Shown here: positions 18,399-28,751 of the stretch, one piece after another
How the letters are laid out: every line of letters begins with the position of its first letter
Position numbering within the stretch: position 1 is the first letter of the stretch
Source of the DNA: Mycolicibacterium neworleansense
Lineage (GTDB): Bacteria; Actinomycetota; Actinomycetes; Mycobacteriales; Mycobacteriaceae
Assembly: GCF_001245615.1 (NCBI RefSeq)
Contig: NZ_CWKH01000001.1
Coordinates: 620,001 to 684,000 of the forward strand
Length of the DNA: 64,000 nt
Direction: 5' to 3'
Notes under the pieces: model-generated
Told to the model about the DNA's origin: nothing
The model's input: the letters and a program-made list of their open reading frames with translations, nothing else
The model's database searches: none
Made by a program: the position numbers and the translations under genes

Positions 18399-19919
18399 TC
18401 AGCCGTTCACGGCTATGTCCTCCAGGACCGCGAACATCGTGCGCGTCGGCACACCCGTGCCGCCCTTGGGGGTGTAACCCCATGGGCCGCCGGTGTTGTA
18501 GGCCGGGGCGGCGATGTCGATGTGGGTCCACTCGACCCCGTCGGCGACGAACTCGCGCAGGTAGGTGCCCGCCACGAGCATCCCGGCATAGCGGGACCCG
18601 CTGACATTGGCCAGATCGGCCACCGTCGACTTCAGATCGTCCTTGAGCTCCTCGGGAAGCGGCATGGCCCAAGCGTTTTCACCGACCTCCTGCGACAGCG
18701 TCGCCACCCGGTCGCGGAACTCGTCGCTGCCCATCACTCCTGGGGTGCGCGCGCCGAGCGCAACCGTCTGCGCACCCGTCAGCGTCGAGGTCTCGATCAG
18801 GTAGTCGGGCTCGTCCTCGCAGGCGCGCACGATCGCGTCGGCCAGGATCAACCGGCCCTCGGCATCGGTGTTCAGCACCTCGACGGTGATGCCGCCGTAC
18901 TGGGTCAGCACGTCACCCGGCCGCTGCGCCGTCGACGACGGCATGTTCTCGGCCATCGGCACCGTCGCGATCACGTCGATCGGCAGCTTCTGCTTGGCGG
19001 CCAGCACCACGGTCGCGATGACCGCGGCCGCGCCACCCATGTCCGAGGTCATGTGGTGCATGTTGGCGGCCGGCTTGATCGAGATGCCGCCGGTGTCGAA
19101 CGTGATGCCCTTGCCGACCAGGGCGACGGTCTTGGCCTTCTTTCCGCCGCCGCGGTGGATCAGGCGCACCAGGCGCGGCGGACGCGAGGAGCCCTTGCCG
19201 ACCCCCACGATGCCGCCGTAGCCGGCCTTGGTCAGGGCCTTGTCGTCGAGCACCTCCACCTGCAGCCCGGCCGCCTCACCCAAAGCCTTTGCCCGCTTGG
19301 CGAATTCGTCGGGGAACAGGTGGCTGGGCGGGGTGTTCACAAAGTCCCGAGCGGTCGCGACCGCCGAAGCGATGTCCACCGCGCGCTGGGCCTGTGCCTT
19401 GGAGGCGGCCTTTGTGTCGGCGGTCAGCGCGGTGATCGCGGTCAGGCCGGCATCTTTGGGCGCGGTCTTGGCGCTGCGGAAGTCGCTGAAGCGGTAGGCA
19501 CCCAGGATCAGGCCCTCGACGGCGGCTTCCAGATCGATGTCGGACAACGTGGTGATGACCTTCTCGGTGCCGTTCAGTGACCGCGCGGCGGTACCGGCCG
19601 CCCGGCGGATCACGTCGGCCGGCCACTCGTCGCGCGGCTTGCCCAGGCCGACGGCCAGCACGCTGGCAACCGGCAGTGACGGAGCTACCACCCTGGTGAC
19701 CTGGTCGGTGCCACCCTTGGCGCCGAGTGCCTCGAGCGCGACCTCGATCTCGCCGACCGCCTCGGCGTCGAGGAACGGGTTGCCGACGACAGCGGCGGTT
19801 GCGTCGTCACCGTCCCCGCTGACGACGGGAACGATCAGCACGGCGTCGCTCTTGCGTTTGGGGAGCGAGGCGCTGACGGTGACGGTAGGGGCCTGGTAAC
19901 CGGGATTTGCGGGACTCAC
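18399..19919 (-). CDS. pepA: Leucyl aminopeptidase (M17 family)
   Basis: A 506-residue cytosolic M17 metallo-aminopeptidase with two metal ions. The segments [21 protein letters not shown] and the signature [13 protein letters not shown] supply metal ligands and catalytic residues. It corresponds to PepB/PepA (Rv2213). The GTG at 19919 gives an N-terminus aligning with relatives (SPANPGY) and has a GGTGGGCGGG stretch just upstream; GTG 19928 is an alternative. Confidence 0.95.
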   Translation of the reverse strand: MSPANPGYQAPTVTVSASLPKRKSDAVLIVPVVSGDGDDATAAVVGNPFLDAEAVGEIEVALEALGAKGGTDQVTRVVAPSLPVASVLAVGLGKPRDEWPADVIRRAAGTAARSLNGTEKVITTLSDIDLEAAVEGLILGAYRFSDFRSAKTAPKDAGLTAITALTADTKAASKAQAQRAVDIASAVATARDFVNTPPSHLFPDEFAKRAKALGEAAGLQVEVLDDKALTKAGYGGIVGVGKGSSRPPRLVRLIHRGGGKKAKTVALVGKGITFDTGGISIKPAANMHHMTSDMGGAAAVIATVVLAAKQKLPIDVIATVPMAENMPSSTAQRPGDVLTQYGGITVEVLNTDAEGRLILADAIVRACEDEPDYLIETSTLTGAQTVALGARTPGVMGSDEFRDRVATLSQEVGENAWAMPLPEELKDDLKSTVADLANVSGSRYAGMLVAGTYLREFVADGVEWTHIDIAAPAYNTGGPWGYTPKGGTGVPTRTMFAVLEDIAVNG

Positions 19920-19929
19920 CCCGCCCACC

Positions 19930-21081
19930 CTAGTCAGACGGCGGGGGGCTCACCGGGTATGTGGTTGCCGGGTCGCGCAGCTCTTCGACGATCCGCCAGG
20001 GCGGCAGGTCCATCGGATACGCGGTGACCGGCGCGGCGAAACCCTTCAGCGTCAGAGAGCGAGCCGCGGCGAACGCCCGGCCCGCGAGCAGCTCGGACAG
20101 CGGCTCGGAAACCAGGATCTGGCTGGGGTCGGCGGCGGCGACCAGACGGGCCGCCCGGTTCACCGCATTGCCGAAGTAGTCGCCGCCGATGGCCAGCACC
20201 TCGCCGAAATCGAGTCCGGCACGGACCTGCAGATTGGTCTCGGCGGCCCGGGGGTGGGTCACCAGATCGACCGCGACCTGCAGCAGCTCCTCGGGTTCGG
20301 AGCCGACCCACATGATGGCGTCCCCGATGAACTTCACCACGCGGCAGCCGGCGGCGTGCACGATCTCGGTGCTGGTGGCGCTGAACTCATTGAGCAGTGC
20401 CGACAGTTCGGTGCTGCTCAGCATCTGGGTGAGCGCGGTGAACCCCGACAGATCGGCAAAACCGATGCCGCACACCACGTTCGATGAGCCGTCGCGGACC
20501 ACATGTTCGAAGTAGCTGCGCGCGCTCATCACGTGGTGGCGGTGCACGGCATCGATCATCGAGCCGATCCGCGGGATGAAGCCGGCCGCGGCTCGGTATG
20601 CCTTGGCCGTGGTGAGCTCGTCGTGGGAGACGTTGAGCTGGATGTCGGGCGTGCTGGCCCGGCTCATCGACGACAGCGCTTCGGCCAGCCGAGCCATCCC
20701 CGAACCGATCACGCGCAGCAGGCCGGTGGCCTCGACATCACCGACCACCACCCGCAGCTCCGCCCAGGTGCGCAAGGTCTCCACATCCGCCCGGCTGAGG
20801 GTCTTCACATCGCAGCCGGCCACCGTCAGGCCCAGCGCGGCCCATGCCCGCTGAACATCTTCCAGCGGAACACCGATTTCGGCGGCCACGTCGGCCAGAC
20901 AGTATTCCGGCGGGCCCGACCACTGCAGGACATCTCCGGCCAGTCCGAACAACCGGCCGCGGGACTCCGCTTCGATCATCTGCTCAGCGGTGAAACCGAG
21001 CCCGTCGAGGTACTCGATGAGCGGCGCGCGCTGCCGCGCATCGGGGATCCCGCCGGCGGCCAGTGCATCGAAATCGACCAC
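19930..21081 (-). CDS. Class III adenylate cyclase (Rv2212-like)
   Basis: A 383-residue cytosolic protein: an N-terminal helical regulatory domain of about 200 residues (similar to pH-sensing Rv1264-type regulators) and a C-terminal class III cyclase domain. Key residues are visible: the metal aspartates in GFADLSGF and KFIGDAIMW, the adenine-specifying lysine of the latter motif, and the Asn/Arg pair in [10 protein letters not shown]. The GTG at 21081 is used; the open frame continues to 21297 but would overlap the divergent gcvT. It probably produces cAMP. Confidence 0.88.
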   Translation of the reverse strand: MVDFDALAAGGIPDARQRAPLIEYLDGLGFTAEQMIEAESRGRLFGLAGDVLQWSGPPEYCLADVAAEIGVPLEDVQRAWAALGLTVAGCDVKTLSRADVETLRTWAELRVVVGDVEATGLLRVIGSGMARLAEALSSMSRASTPDIQLNVSHDELTTAKAYRAAAGFIPRIGSMIDAVHRHHVMSARSYFEHVVRDGSSNVVCGIGFADLSGFTALTQMLSSTELSALLNEFSATSTEIVHAAGCRVVKFIGDAIMWVGSEPEELLQVAVDLVTHPRAAETNLQVRAGLDFGEVLAIGGDYFGNAVNRAARLVAAADPSQILVSEPLSELLAGRAFAAARSLTLKGFAAPVTAYPMDLPPWRIVEELRDPATTYPVSPPPSD

Positions 21082-21135
21082 GAGACCAGTGTGCAGTTCG
21101 ATGGTGCGGTCAGGAGTGCGGTTTAGGGTGAACTC

Positions 21136-22233
21136 GTGAGTGACGACCTGCTGCACGGACCGCTGGAAGACCGCCATCGCGAACTGGGGGCCAGTTTCGC
21201 CGAATTCGGTGGCTGGCTGATGCCGGTGTCCTATGCCGGGACCGTCTCCGAGCACAACGCCACCCGCGACACCGTCGGCCTCTTCGACGTCAGCCACCTC
21301 GGAAAGGCACTCGTCAAAGGTCCGGGCGCGGCTGCCTACGTCAACTCGGCCCTCACCAACGACCTGAACCGGATCGGCCCGGGCAAGGCCCAGTACACGC
21401 TGTGCTGCACCGAGTCGGGCGGAGTCATCGATGACCTGATCGCCTACTACGTCTCAGACGACGAGATCTTCCTGGTGCCCAACGCCGCCAACACCGCGGC
21501 CGTGGTCGCCGAACTGCAGAAGAATGCCCCCGACGGGCTGACCATCACCGACGAGCACCGCTCATACGCGGTTCTTGCGGTGCAGGGCCCGAAATCGGCC
21601 GACGTGCTCGGCGCGCTGGGCCTGCCCACCGACATGGACTACATGGGTTACGCGGACGCCGAGTACGACGGCGTGTTCGTCCGGGTGTGCCGCACCGGCT
21701 ACACCGGCGAGCACGGCTACGAGCTGCTGCCGGCCTGGAACCGCGCCGGTGTGGTGTTCGACGCCCTGGTGGCGGCCGTACGTGAGGCCGGCGGGGAACC
21801 CGCGGGTCTGGGCGCCCGCGACACCCTGCGCACCGAGATGGGCTACCCGCTGCACGGCCACGAGTTGTCGCTGGACATCTCGCCCCTGCAGGCCCGCTGC
21901 GGCTGGGCCATCGGGTGGAAGAAGGACGCGTTCTGGGGACGTGACGCGCTGCTGGCCGAGAAGGAGGCCGGCCCGGCCCGGGTGCTGCGCGGCCTCAAAG
22001 CCGTCGGCCGCGGCGTGCTGCGCGCCGACCTGGCGGTGCTCGACGGGGAAACCCGGGTCGGCACCACGACGTCCGGCACGTTCTCGCCGTCGCTGAAAGT
22101 CGGTATCGCACTGGCCCTCATCGACACCGCCGCCGATGTCGCCGACGGGCAGCGGGTGAACGTGGACGTGCGTGGCCGCACCGTCGAATGTGAAGTGGTC
22201 AAGCCACCCTTCGTGGCCCCGAAAACACGCTAG
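21136..22233 (+). CDS. gcvT: Aminomethyltransferase GcvT (glycine cleavage T protein)
   Basis: A 365-residue tetrahydrofolate-dependent T protein of the glycine cleavage system. It has the N-terminal [11 protein letters not shown] motif, the folate-site DVSHLGK, the central [11 protein letters not shown], and [21 protein letters not shown]. It starts at GTG 21136, 54 bases from the divergent cyclase. gcvP and gcvH are not in the window. No glycine riboswitch fits in the short upstream gap. Confidence 0.95.
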   Translation: MSDDLLHGPLEDRHRELGASFAEFGGWLMPVSYAGTVSEHNATRDTVGLFDVSHLGKALVKGPGAAAYVNSALTNDLNRIGPGKAQYTLCCTESGGVIDDLIAYYVSDDEIFLVPNAANTAAVVAELQKNAPDGLTITDEHRSYAVLAVQGPKSADVLGALGLPTDMDYMGYADAEYDGVFVRVCRTGYTGEHGYELLPAWNRAGVVFDALVAAVREAGGEPAGLGARDTLRTEMGYPLHGHELSLDISPLQARCGWAIGWKKDAFWGRDALLAEKEAGPARVLRGLKAVGRGVLRADLAVLDGETRVGTTTSGTFSPSLKVGIALALIDTAADVADGQRVNVDVRGRTVECEVVKPPFVAPKTR

Positions 22234-22255
22234 CCTCGGACGATACAATCGCTGC

Positions 22256-23362
22256 ATGACTAGCGGCCATCTCGAGTTCACGGTTTCAGCCAACACGAAT
22301 CCGGCGACCGATGCGGTACGCGAATCCATTCTGGCCAACCCCGGTTTCGGCAAGTACCACACCGACCACATGGTGGCCATCGACTACACCGAAGGTCAGG
22401 GCTGGCACGACGCGCGGGTGATCCCGTACGGGCCGATCGAGCTCGATCCGTCGGCCATCGTCCTGCACTACGCGCAGGAAGTCTTCGAAGGACTCAAGGC
22501 CTACCGGTGGGCGGACGGCTCGATCGTGTCGTTCCGCCCAGAGTCCAACGCGACGCGGTTGCGTGCCTCGTCGCGACGGCTGGCCATCCCGGAACTTCCC
22601 GACGACGTGTTCATCGAATCGCTGCGCCGGCTCATCGCGGCCGACGAGAAGTGGGTGCCCGCGGCCGGCGGCGAGGAGTCGCTGTACCTGCGGCCGTTCG
22701 TGATCGCGACCGAGCCGGGGCTGGGCGTGCGCCCGGCCAACGAATACCGCTACCTGGTGATCGGTTCACCGGCCGGGGCGTACTTCAAGGGCGGAATCAA
22801 GCCGGTCAGCGTGTGGCTGTCCCACGAGTACGTGCGCGCCTCACCCGGCGGCACCGGTGCGGCCAAGTTCGGCGGCAACTACGCGGCCTCGTTGCTCGCG
22901 CAGGCACAGGCCGCCGATAACGGCTGCGACCAGGTGGTGTGGCTGGACGCGATCGAGCGTCGCTATGTCGAGGAGATGGGCGGGATGAACCTGTTCTTCG
23001 TCTTCGGCAGCGGCGGTTCGGCCCGCCTGGTGACTCCTGAGCTGTCCGGCTCGCTTTTGCCGGGGATCACCCGAGATTCCTTGCTGCAGTTGGCCACCGA
23101 TGCCGGCTTCGCGGTCGAGGAACGCAAGATCGACGTCGCCGAGTGGCAGAAGAAGGCCGCGGCCGGCGAGATCACCGAGGTGTTCGCCTGCGGCACGGCC
23201 GCGGTGATCACCCCCGTTTCGCACGTGAAATACGCCGACGGCGAGTTCACCATCGCCGACGGGCAACCCGGCGAGATCACCATGGCGCTGCGCGACACCC
23301 TGACCGGGATTCAGCGGGGCACCTTCGCCGATACGCACGGCTGGATGGCCCGGCTGAACTAG
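22256..23362 (+). CDS. ilvE: Branched-chain amino acid aminotransferase IlvE
   Basis: A 368-residue fold-type IV PLP enzyme that makes the last step of Leu, Ile and Val synthesis, exactly the length of the M. tuberculosis enzyme. Landmarks are [28 protein letters not shown], the PLP lysine in [15 protein letters not shown], and [12 protein letters not shown]. The ATG at 22256 is chosen over the upstream open frame that overlaps gcvT. Its stop codon overlaps that of the convergent cobS. Confidence 0.96.
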   Translation: MTSGHLEFTVSANTNPATDAVRESILANPGFGKYHTDHMVAIDYTEGQGWHDARVIPYGPIELDPSAIVLHYAQEVFEGLKAYRWADGSIVSFRPESNATRLRASSRRLAIPELPDDVFIESLRRLIAADEKWVPAAGGEESLYLRPFVIATEPGLGVRPANEYRYLVIGSPAGAYFKGGIKPVSVWLSHEYVRASPGGTGAAKFGGNYAASLLAQAQAADNGCDQVVWLDAIERRYVEEMGGMNLFFVFGSGGSARLVTPELSGSLLPGITRDSLLQLATDAGFAVEERKIDVAEWQKKAAAGEITEVFACGTAAVITPVSHVKYADGEFTIADGQPGEITMALRDTLTGIQRGTFADTHGWMARLN

Positions 23363-24084
23363 CCGATCGCCAGGCCCAGCGCGGTCAGCATCGTCGTCAC
23401 CTCGACGGCCGCGCCGAGCACGTCGCCGGTGATACCGCCGAACCGCCGCACGCAGTGGGCGACCAGCAGTACCGAAGCGCCCACCGCGACCAGCACCGCG
23501 ACCGGGCCCTGCCACACCCGGGGCCCGGCCCATGCGGCCAGCGCGGCGACGGCGATCAGCCAGGCCACCACCACGGCGGTGGGCTGCGTGGCCGCCACCG
23601 CGCCGCCCAGCGAGCTACCCGCGGCGGCGGGCACCGAACGCCGGCAGGCGACCACCGCCGCGACGCGGCCGGCGGTCACCGCAACGACGATGGCCACCGC
23701 ATTCAGCTGATCGAAAGCCAATGTCTGGCAACCGATCACCACGATCACCGCGGCAACGCCGAACGGTCCGGCCGAGCCGTCACGCATGACGGCCAGCGCC
23801 CGCTCCGGCGGGCCGTAACAGCCCAGACCGTCGACCGTGTCGCAGAACCCGTCGATGTGCAGCCCGCGCGTGGTCAGCAGAAGTACGGCCACCGCCAGCA
23901 GCCCGGGCAGCACACTGCCCGTACCGAACGCCCACTGGCCACCGGCCACCACTGCGGCCGCCAGCGCGCCGAGCGCCAGGCCCACCACCGGCAGCGCCGT
24001 CAGTGCGCCCCGGCCGACGCCGGCCGAGGAACGGACCGGCAGCACGGTGCCGAACGCGAACGCCCCGCCGAGCGCGGCAATCAT
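23359..24084 (-). CDS. cobS: Adenosylcobinamide-GDP ribazoletransferase CobS
   Basis: A 241-residue integral membrane enzyme that joins adenosylcobinamide-GDP to alpha-ribazole, completing cobalamin. The motif [16 protein letters not shown] with acidic residues typical of CobS, and multiple hydrophobic helices ([29 protein letters not shown]), are visible. Its ATG overlaps the cobT stop by four bases (ATGA), so the two are translationally coupled. Confidence 0.93.
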   Translation of the reverse strand: MIAALGGAFAFGTVLPVRSSAGVGRGALTALPVVGLALGALAAAVVAGGQWAFGTGSVLPGLLAVAVLLLTTRGLHIDGFCDTVDGLGCYGPPERALAVMRDGSAGPFGVAAVIVVIGCQTLAFDQLNAVAIVVAVTAGRVAAVVACRRSVPAAAGSSLGGAVAATQPTAVVVAWLIAVAALAAWAGPRVWQGPVAVLVAVGASVLLVAHCVRRFGGITGDVLGAAVEVTTMLTALGLAIG

Positions 24085-25142
24085 GGTGTCTCTTCGGAGA
24101 TTCCGGCTTCAACGAAAGTGGCCATCGAGGCCAGCGTGGCGATGGCGGCCCGCACGATCGGCAACGCCACCGCGGCGCCGGTGCCCTCGCCCAGCCGCAT
24201 ACCGAGGTCGACGATCGGCTCCAGCCCCAGGTGCGACAGCGCCAGGCTGTGGGCCGGCTCGGGCGACCGGTGACCGGCCTGCCACCAGGCGCGTGCGCCC
24301 GGGGCCAACTCCTCGGCCACCAGGGCCGCGGCCGTCACCACCAGGCCGTCCAGCAGCACCGGGGTACGGCGCAGCGCGGCCTGCGCGCAGAACCCGGCCA
24401 TGGCGGCCAGGTCGGCGCCGCCACACACCCGCAACAGGCCCAGCGGATCACGGGTCACGTCACGGGCCCGGTACAGCGCGTCGCGGACGGCGCCGGCCTT
24501 GCGCATCCAGCCGAGGTCGTCGATGCCGGTGCCGCGACCCACCACCACGACAGGTTCTGCCCCGGTCAGCGCCGCCACCAAAGTGGTTGCCGCCGTGGTG
24601 TTCCCGATCCCCATGTCACCGGCGATCAGCAGGTCGGCGCCGGCGTCGACTTCGTCGTCGGCGATCTGTCGCCCGGCCGAGATCGCAGCTGCCACTTCCT
24701 CTTCGCTCAGGGCGTCCTCGACCGCGATGTTGCCCGAGCTGCGCCGCACCTTGTGGGCGCCGATGGCGGGGGAGAACGGATCGTCGCAGTCGACGGCGAT
24801 GTCGGCCACCCGCACACTGGCCCCGGCCACCTCGGCGATCACGTTGATCGCGGCACCACCGTTGTCGAAGTTGGCCACCATCTGACCGGTCACCGCGGAC
24901 GGGAACGCTGATACCCCCGCCGCCGTGACGCCGTGGTCGGCGGCGAACACCACCACCCGCGCCCGGCTGAGCGGCCGCGGCGGGCACACGCCCTGACACG
25001 AGGCTGCCCAGATCGAGAGTTCCTCGAGGCGGCCGAGGGAACCTGGCGGCTTGGTCAGCTGGGCCTGCCGGGCCCGTGCCGCCGCGGCGACTTCGGCATC
25101 CGGTGCGGTGACCGGGGCGAACGCCGCATCGAATTCGGTCAT
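24081..25142 (-). CDS. cobT: Nicotinate-nucleotide-dimethylbenzimidazole phosphoribosyltransferase CobT
   Basis: A 353-residue enzyme that activates the lower-ligand base to alpha-ribazole phosphate. Motifs: [15 protein letters not shown], the [16 protein letters not shown] loop, and [14 protein letters not shown]; the catalytic glutamate is expected in the [22 protein letters not shown] segment. The start at ATG 25142 overlaps the cobU stop (ATGA). A much longer open frame upstream is a shadow of cobU. Confidence 0.95.
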   Translation of the reverse strand: MTEFDAAFAPVTAPDAEVAAAARARQAQLTKPPGSLGRLEELSIWAASCQGVCPPRPLSRARVVVFAADHGVTAAGVSAFPSAVTGQMVANFDNGGAAINVIAEVAGASVRVADIAVDCDDPFSPAIGAHKVRRSSGNIAVEDALSEEEVAAAISAGRQIADDEVDAGADLLIAGDMGIGNTTAATTLVAALTGAEPVVVVGRGTGIDDLGWMRKAGAVRDALYRARDVTRDPLGLLRVCGGADLAAMAGFCAQAALRRTPVLLDGLVVTAAALVAEELAPGARAWWQAGHRSPEPAHSLALSHLGLEPIVDLGMRLGEGTGAAVALPIVRAAIATLASMATFVEAGISEETP

Positions 25143-25681
25143 GACGGCTCCTTCACCGTGAGCGGCTGGCCGGCCACCACCAGCACCACCTGGTCGCACA
25201 CCGCGGCCAGGCGTTGGTTGACGGTGCCCAGTTCGTCGGCGAATCGCCGTCCCGCCTCGGTGGCGGGAACCACGGTCAGCCCGACCTCGGGGCTGACCAG
25301 CACCAGGGGAGCGGTGAACGCGTCCACTGCCTGCACGAGTGCGTCGACCTCGCCGTTCACGGATGTTCCGGTCCAGGCGCCGAGACGGTCCATGGTCGCG
25401 GTCAGCCAGCCACCGATGTCGTCGACCAGAGTTGCGGTGTCCGGTGCGTGCGGGTCCGCGGTCAGGACGGCCACCAGGTCGCCGGTCTCCACGGTGCGCC
25501 AGTGCGCGGGACGACGGCCCTGATGCGCATCCACGCGCCGAGCCCAGTCCGGATCGCTGTCGGCGGCGGGGCCGGTGGCCACGTACCGCACCGGGGCGCC
25601 ATCCCCGGCGGCGCGTGCCACGGCCGCTTCGGCCCACTGGGATTTACCTGAGCGGATGCCGCCGAGCACCAGTGTGCGCAC
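25139..25681 (-). CDS. cobU: Adenosylcobinamide kinase/adenosylcobinamide-phosphate guanylyltransferase CobU
   Basis: A 180-residue bifunctional enzyme that phosphorylates adenosylcobinamide and then transfers GMP. The Walker A motif GGIRSGKS is at the N-terminus and the downstream P-loop NTPase features [14 protein letters not shown] are those of CobU. The start is GTG 25681, with AGGCGG upstream. It is first of the cobU-cobT-cobS trio, each pair overlapping by four bases. No cobalamin riboswitch was seen, since the operon follows the DUF3043 gene by 22 bases. Confidence 0.93.
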   Translation of the reverse strand: MRTLVLGGIRSGKSQWAEAAVARAAGDGAPVRYVATGPAADSDPDWARRVDAHQGRRPAHWRTVETGDLVAVLTADPHAPDTATLVDDIGGWLTATMDRLGAWTGTSVNGEVDALVQAVDAFTAPLVLVSPEVGLTVVPATEAGRRFADELGTVNQRLAAVCDQVVLVVAGQPLTVKEPS

Positions 25682-25703
25682 TCTCAGACCGCCTGGAACG
25701 GCA

Positions 25704-26395
25704 TCAAGAGATCTTGTCGCCGCGGTTGACCACCGGCCGCGGTGCGCGCATCCGGCGCAGCTGCGAGGCCCGGCTGGCCGCGTAAAGTCCCAGTTTCCAA
25801 CCACTTTCGGTGTTCCCGGGGAACTTCTCATCCACCATGTGGTTCACCTTGCGGCCGACGATGAACCCGTCGATCAGCATGATGACCACCAGGATCAGCA
25901 TCGCGTAGGACAACATCTGCTGGAACTTCAGCGACGGCAGCGCCAGCATGAAGAAGATCATCGCCAGGGCGGCGGGCATGAACAGGCCCAGCACGTTGCG
26001 ACGAGAGTCGACGATGTCGCGCACATAGCGGCGCACCGGACCCTTGTCGCGGGGGAGCAGGTAGGACTCCTCGCCGGCCATCATCTTCTCGCGGCGGTCG
26101 GCCATGTCGGCGCGGCGGGTGAGCCGCTCGATCTTGCGCTCTTCCTTCGACAGCTTCGGCCCGCGCAGCTCCTTGCGGCGCTGACGTGCCTCGGCGGCGG
26201 TGAGCGGCGCGGGTGCGACCGGGTGGCGGCCTCGCTGCGTTTGGGGGTCGGCCTGCCCTTGGGGGCGGTGCCCGGGGCGCCGCCGGCCGTGGTCGATTCA
26301 GCGGAAGTCGATCCGGCGGCTCCGTCGACGTTCTTGACCTCGTCGGCTCCGGCGGGTTCGCCTTCGTTGTCCTTCTTACGGCCCAGCAGCTTCAC
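25704..26395 (-). pseudogene. DUF3043 membrane protein (Rv2206-like), frame-broken
   Basis: From GTG 26395 the frame encodes the usual N-terminus (VKLLGRKK, then GRPTPKRSEAA) but runs out of frame at about 26215-26222. A second frame continues with VAPAPLTAAEARQRRKELRG, the basic helix, MMAGEESYLLPRDKGPVRRYVRD, and two transmembrane segments (FMPAALAMIFFMLALP and LSYAMLILVVIMLIDGFIVG) to 25704. Together they make one normal DUF3043 protein of about 230 residues. The span is 3n+2 bases, so one base is missing or a short segment was lost near two copies of CACCCG spaced ten bases apart. Sequence error is as likely as a real mutation. Confidence 0.75.
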
Positions 26396-26547
26396 GCCAG
26401 CCAGGTTACTGCCCGCCGCACCTGCCCTGGCCACATGCCCCGGCCTGTGGATAAGTCGGGAATAGCGTCGGAACAAGGTACCGTTGAGGTAGTAGACGCG
26501 CGGTACGTCCCACGCGTCTTGATGCCCAGGGATGCTTAGGGAGAGCT

Positions 26548-26904
26548 ATGACTGTTCAGGACGCCACCTCCACCGAAACCCACGGTGTGACCCTGTCCGA
26601 CGCTGCGGCGACGAAGGCGAAGGCGCTGCTGGACCAGGAAGGCCGCGACGACCTCGCGCTGCGTATCGCGGTGCAGCCGGGCGGCTGCGCCGGCCTGCGC
26701 TACAACCTGTTCTTCGACGACCGCGCGCTCGATGGTGACCTCACCGCCGAGTTCGGCGGCGTCAAGCTGGTCGTGGACCGGATGAGCGCGCCGTATGTCC
26801 AGGGCGCCACCATCGACTTCGTCGATTCCATCGAGAAGCAGGGCTTCACCATCGACAACCCGAACGCCACCGGCTCCTGCGCCTGCGGCGACTCGTTCAA
26901 CTGA
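26548..26904 (+). CDS. erpA: A-type iron-sulfur cluster carrier (ErpA/HesB-like)
   Basis: A 118-residue A-type carrier that receives and hands over Fe-S clusters. The three cluster-ligating cysteines are C47 (GGCAGLRY), C111 and C113 (SCACGDSF), the full C-x(n)-C-x-C set. It corresponds to Rv2204c. It starts at ATG 26548, 152 bases from the divergent DUF3043 gene; the upstream region has a possible TAGCGT -10 (26463-26468) and an AGACGCG/CGCGTCT inverted repeat (26494-26519). The symbol is by family and could also be sufA-like. Confidence 0.9.
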   Translation: MTVQDATSTETHGVTLSDAAATKAKALLDQEGRDDLALRIAVQPGGCAGLRYNLFFDDRALDGDLTAEFGGVKLVVDRMSAPYVQGATIDFVDSIEKQGFTIDNPNATGSCACGDSFN

Positions 26905-26934
26905 TTCGACTGACGTGAGCTGACGGCCGGCGGG

Positions 26935-27561
26935 TCAGTACAGACCGCCGGTACGCAGCACGTACGAGCACACCAGAACCTGCTCGTCTTTCCCGTTTTT
27001 CTTCACCAGCAGCTGTGCCACGCCCTGCTGGTTCTCGTCGAGTGCGCGCTGTCCGCGCGCGGTGCCTCCGGCCGGTGCCACCCGCATGCTGAACAACACC
27101 TGCGCCTGCGTGGTCGACCACGGCACGTTCGCGTCGATGCCGGTCACCTCGACCTGGCTGAACTGCTTGCGGAATGCGTCGCTGGCCAGGCCGGCCACCG
27201 CGAGATCCGACTTGCGGTCCTTGACCCCGTCATACAGCCCGCACAACGTGTGCCGGGCGACGGTTTCGTCATCCCCGTCGAGCAGCGCGTTCAGGTACTC
27301 CTGGATCGCGGCCTGCGCCCGGGCGTCGGAAACCACGACCGGAGCGGCCGGACCGCGACGGCCCGCCACCAGCACCGCGGTCAACACTCCGGCGAGCGCC
27401 ACCACGACCAGCAGGCCCGCCAAAATCTTGGGCCACCGCCGCCGCGTCGGGTATGGCACCGGCGGTGGCAGAGTCCCGGGATAAGCCGAAGGCGCGGACG
27501 GCACCTGCTCGGGATACTGCTGAGGCGGAGTCTGCTCGGGGTACTGGTAAGAACCAGTCAT
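26935..27561 (-). CDS. Rv2203-like proline-rich single-pass membrane protein
   Basis: A 208-residue protein. The cytosolic N-terminus (~40 residues) is rich in Pro, Gln and Tyr (YPEQTPPQQYPEQ). One transmembrane helix (ILAGLLVVVALAGVLTAVLVAG) follows. The ~140-residue extracytoplasmic part resembles the DUF4878/NTF2-like or SnoaL-type fold (IQEYLNALLDGDDETVARHTLC ... VLVCSYVLRTGG), with two cysteines that could pair. Function is unknown. Confidence 0.8.
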   Translation of the reverse strand: MTGSYQYPEQTPPQQYPEQVPSAPSAYPGTLPPPVPYPTRRRWPKILAGLLVVVALAGVLTAVLVAGRRGPAAPVVVSDARAQAAIQEYLNALLDGDDETVARHTLCGLYDGVKDRKSDLAVAGLASDAFRKQFSQVEVTGIDANVPWSTTQAQVLFSMRVAPAGGTARGQRALDENQQGVAQLLVKKNGKDEQVLVCSYVLRTGGLY

Positions 27562-27727
27562 TAATTGGCGCTCCCCGCGTGATCTGTTGGTTGGTCAGCC
27601 GTCTACCGTGACCGGGAATACGGTTATACGCAGGTTAGCGCAACCCGGGAGGGGCGACCGTGTGCGCAGATCGCCGACAGGCCGCGCGGGTACTGTTATG
27701 TAGCCGACTTAACGAAATGAGGGGTGA

Positions 27728-28708
<981 letters not shown>

Positions 28709-28751
28709 CCCGTCGGCCTGACACTCCGGCGCCGGCTCTGGGCCGATGGGC

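Noticed and set aside
21082..21135. A glycine riboswitch before gcvT
   Set aside because: The gap to the divergent cyclase is only 54 bases and shows no paired structure of that class.
25143..25637. An upstream extension of cobT of about 165 codons
   Set aside because: It lies in a shadow frame of cobU; the cobT ATG at 25142 overlaps the cobU stop as expected for coupled genes.
25682..25703. A cobalamin riboswitch before cobU
   Set aside because: Only 22 bases separate cobU from the upstream co-directional gene, too short for a B12 element.
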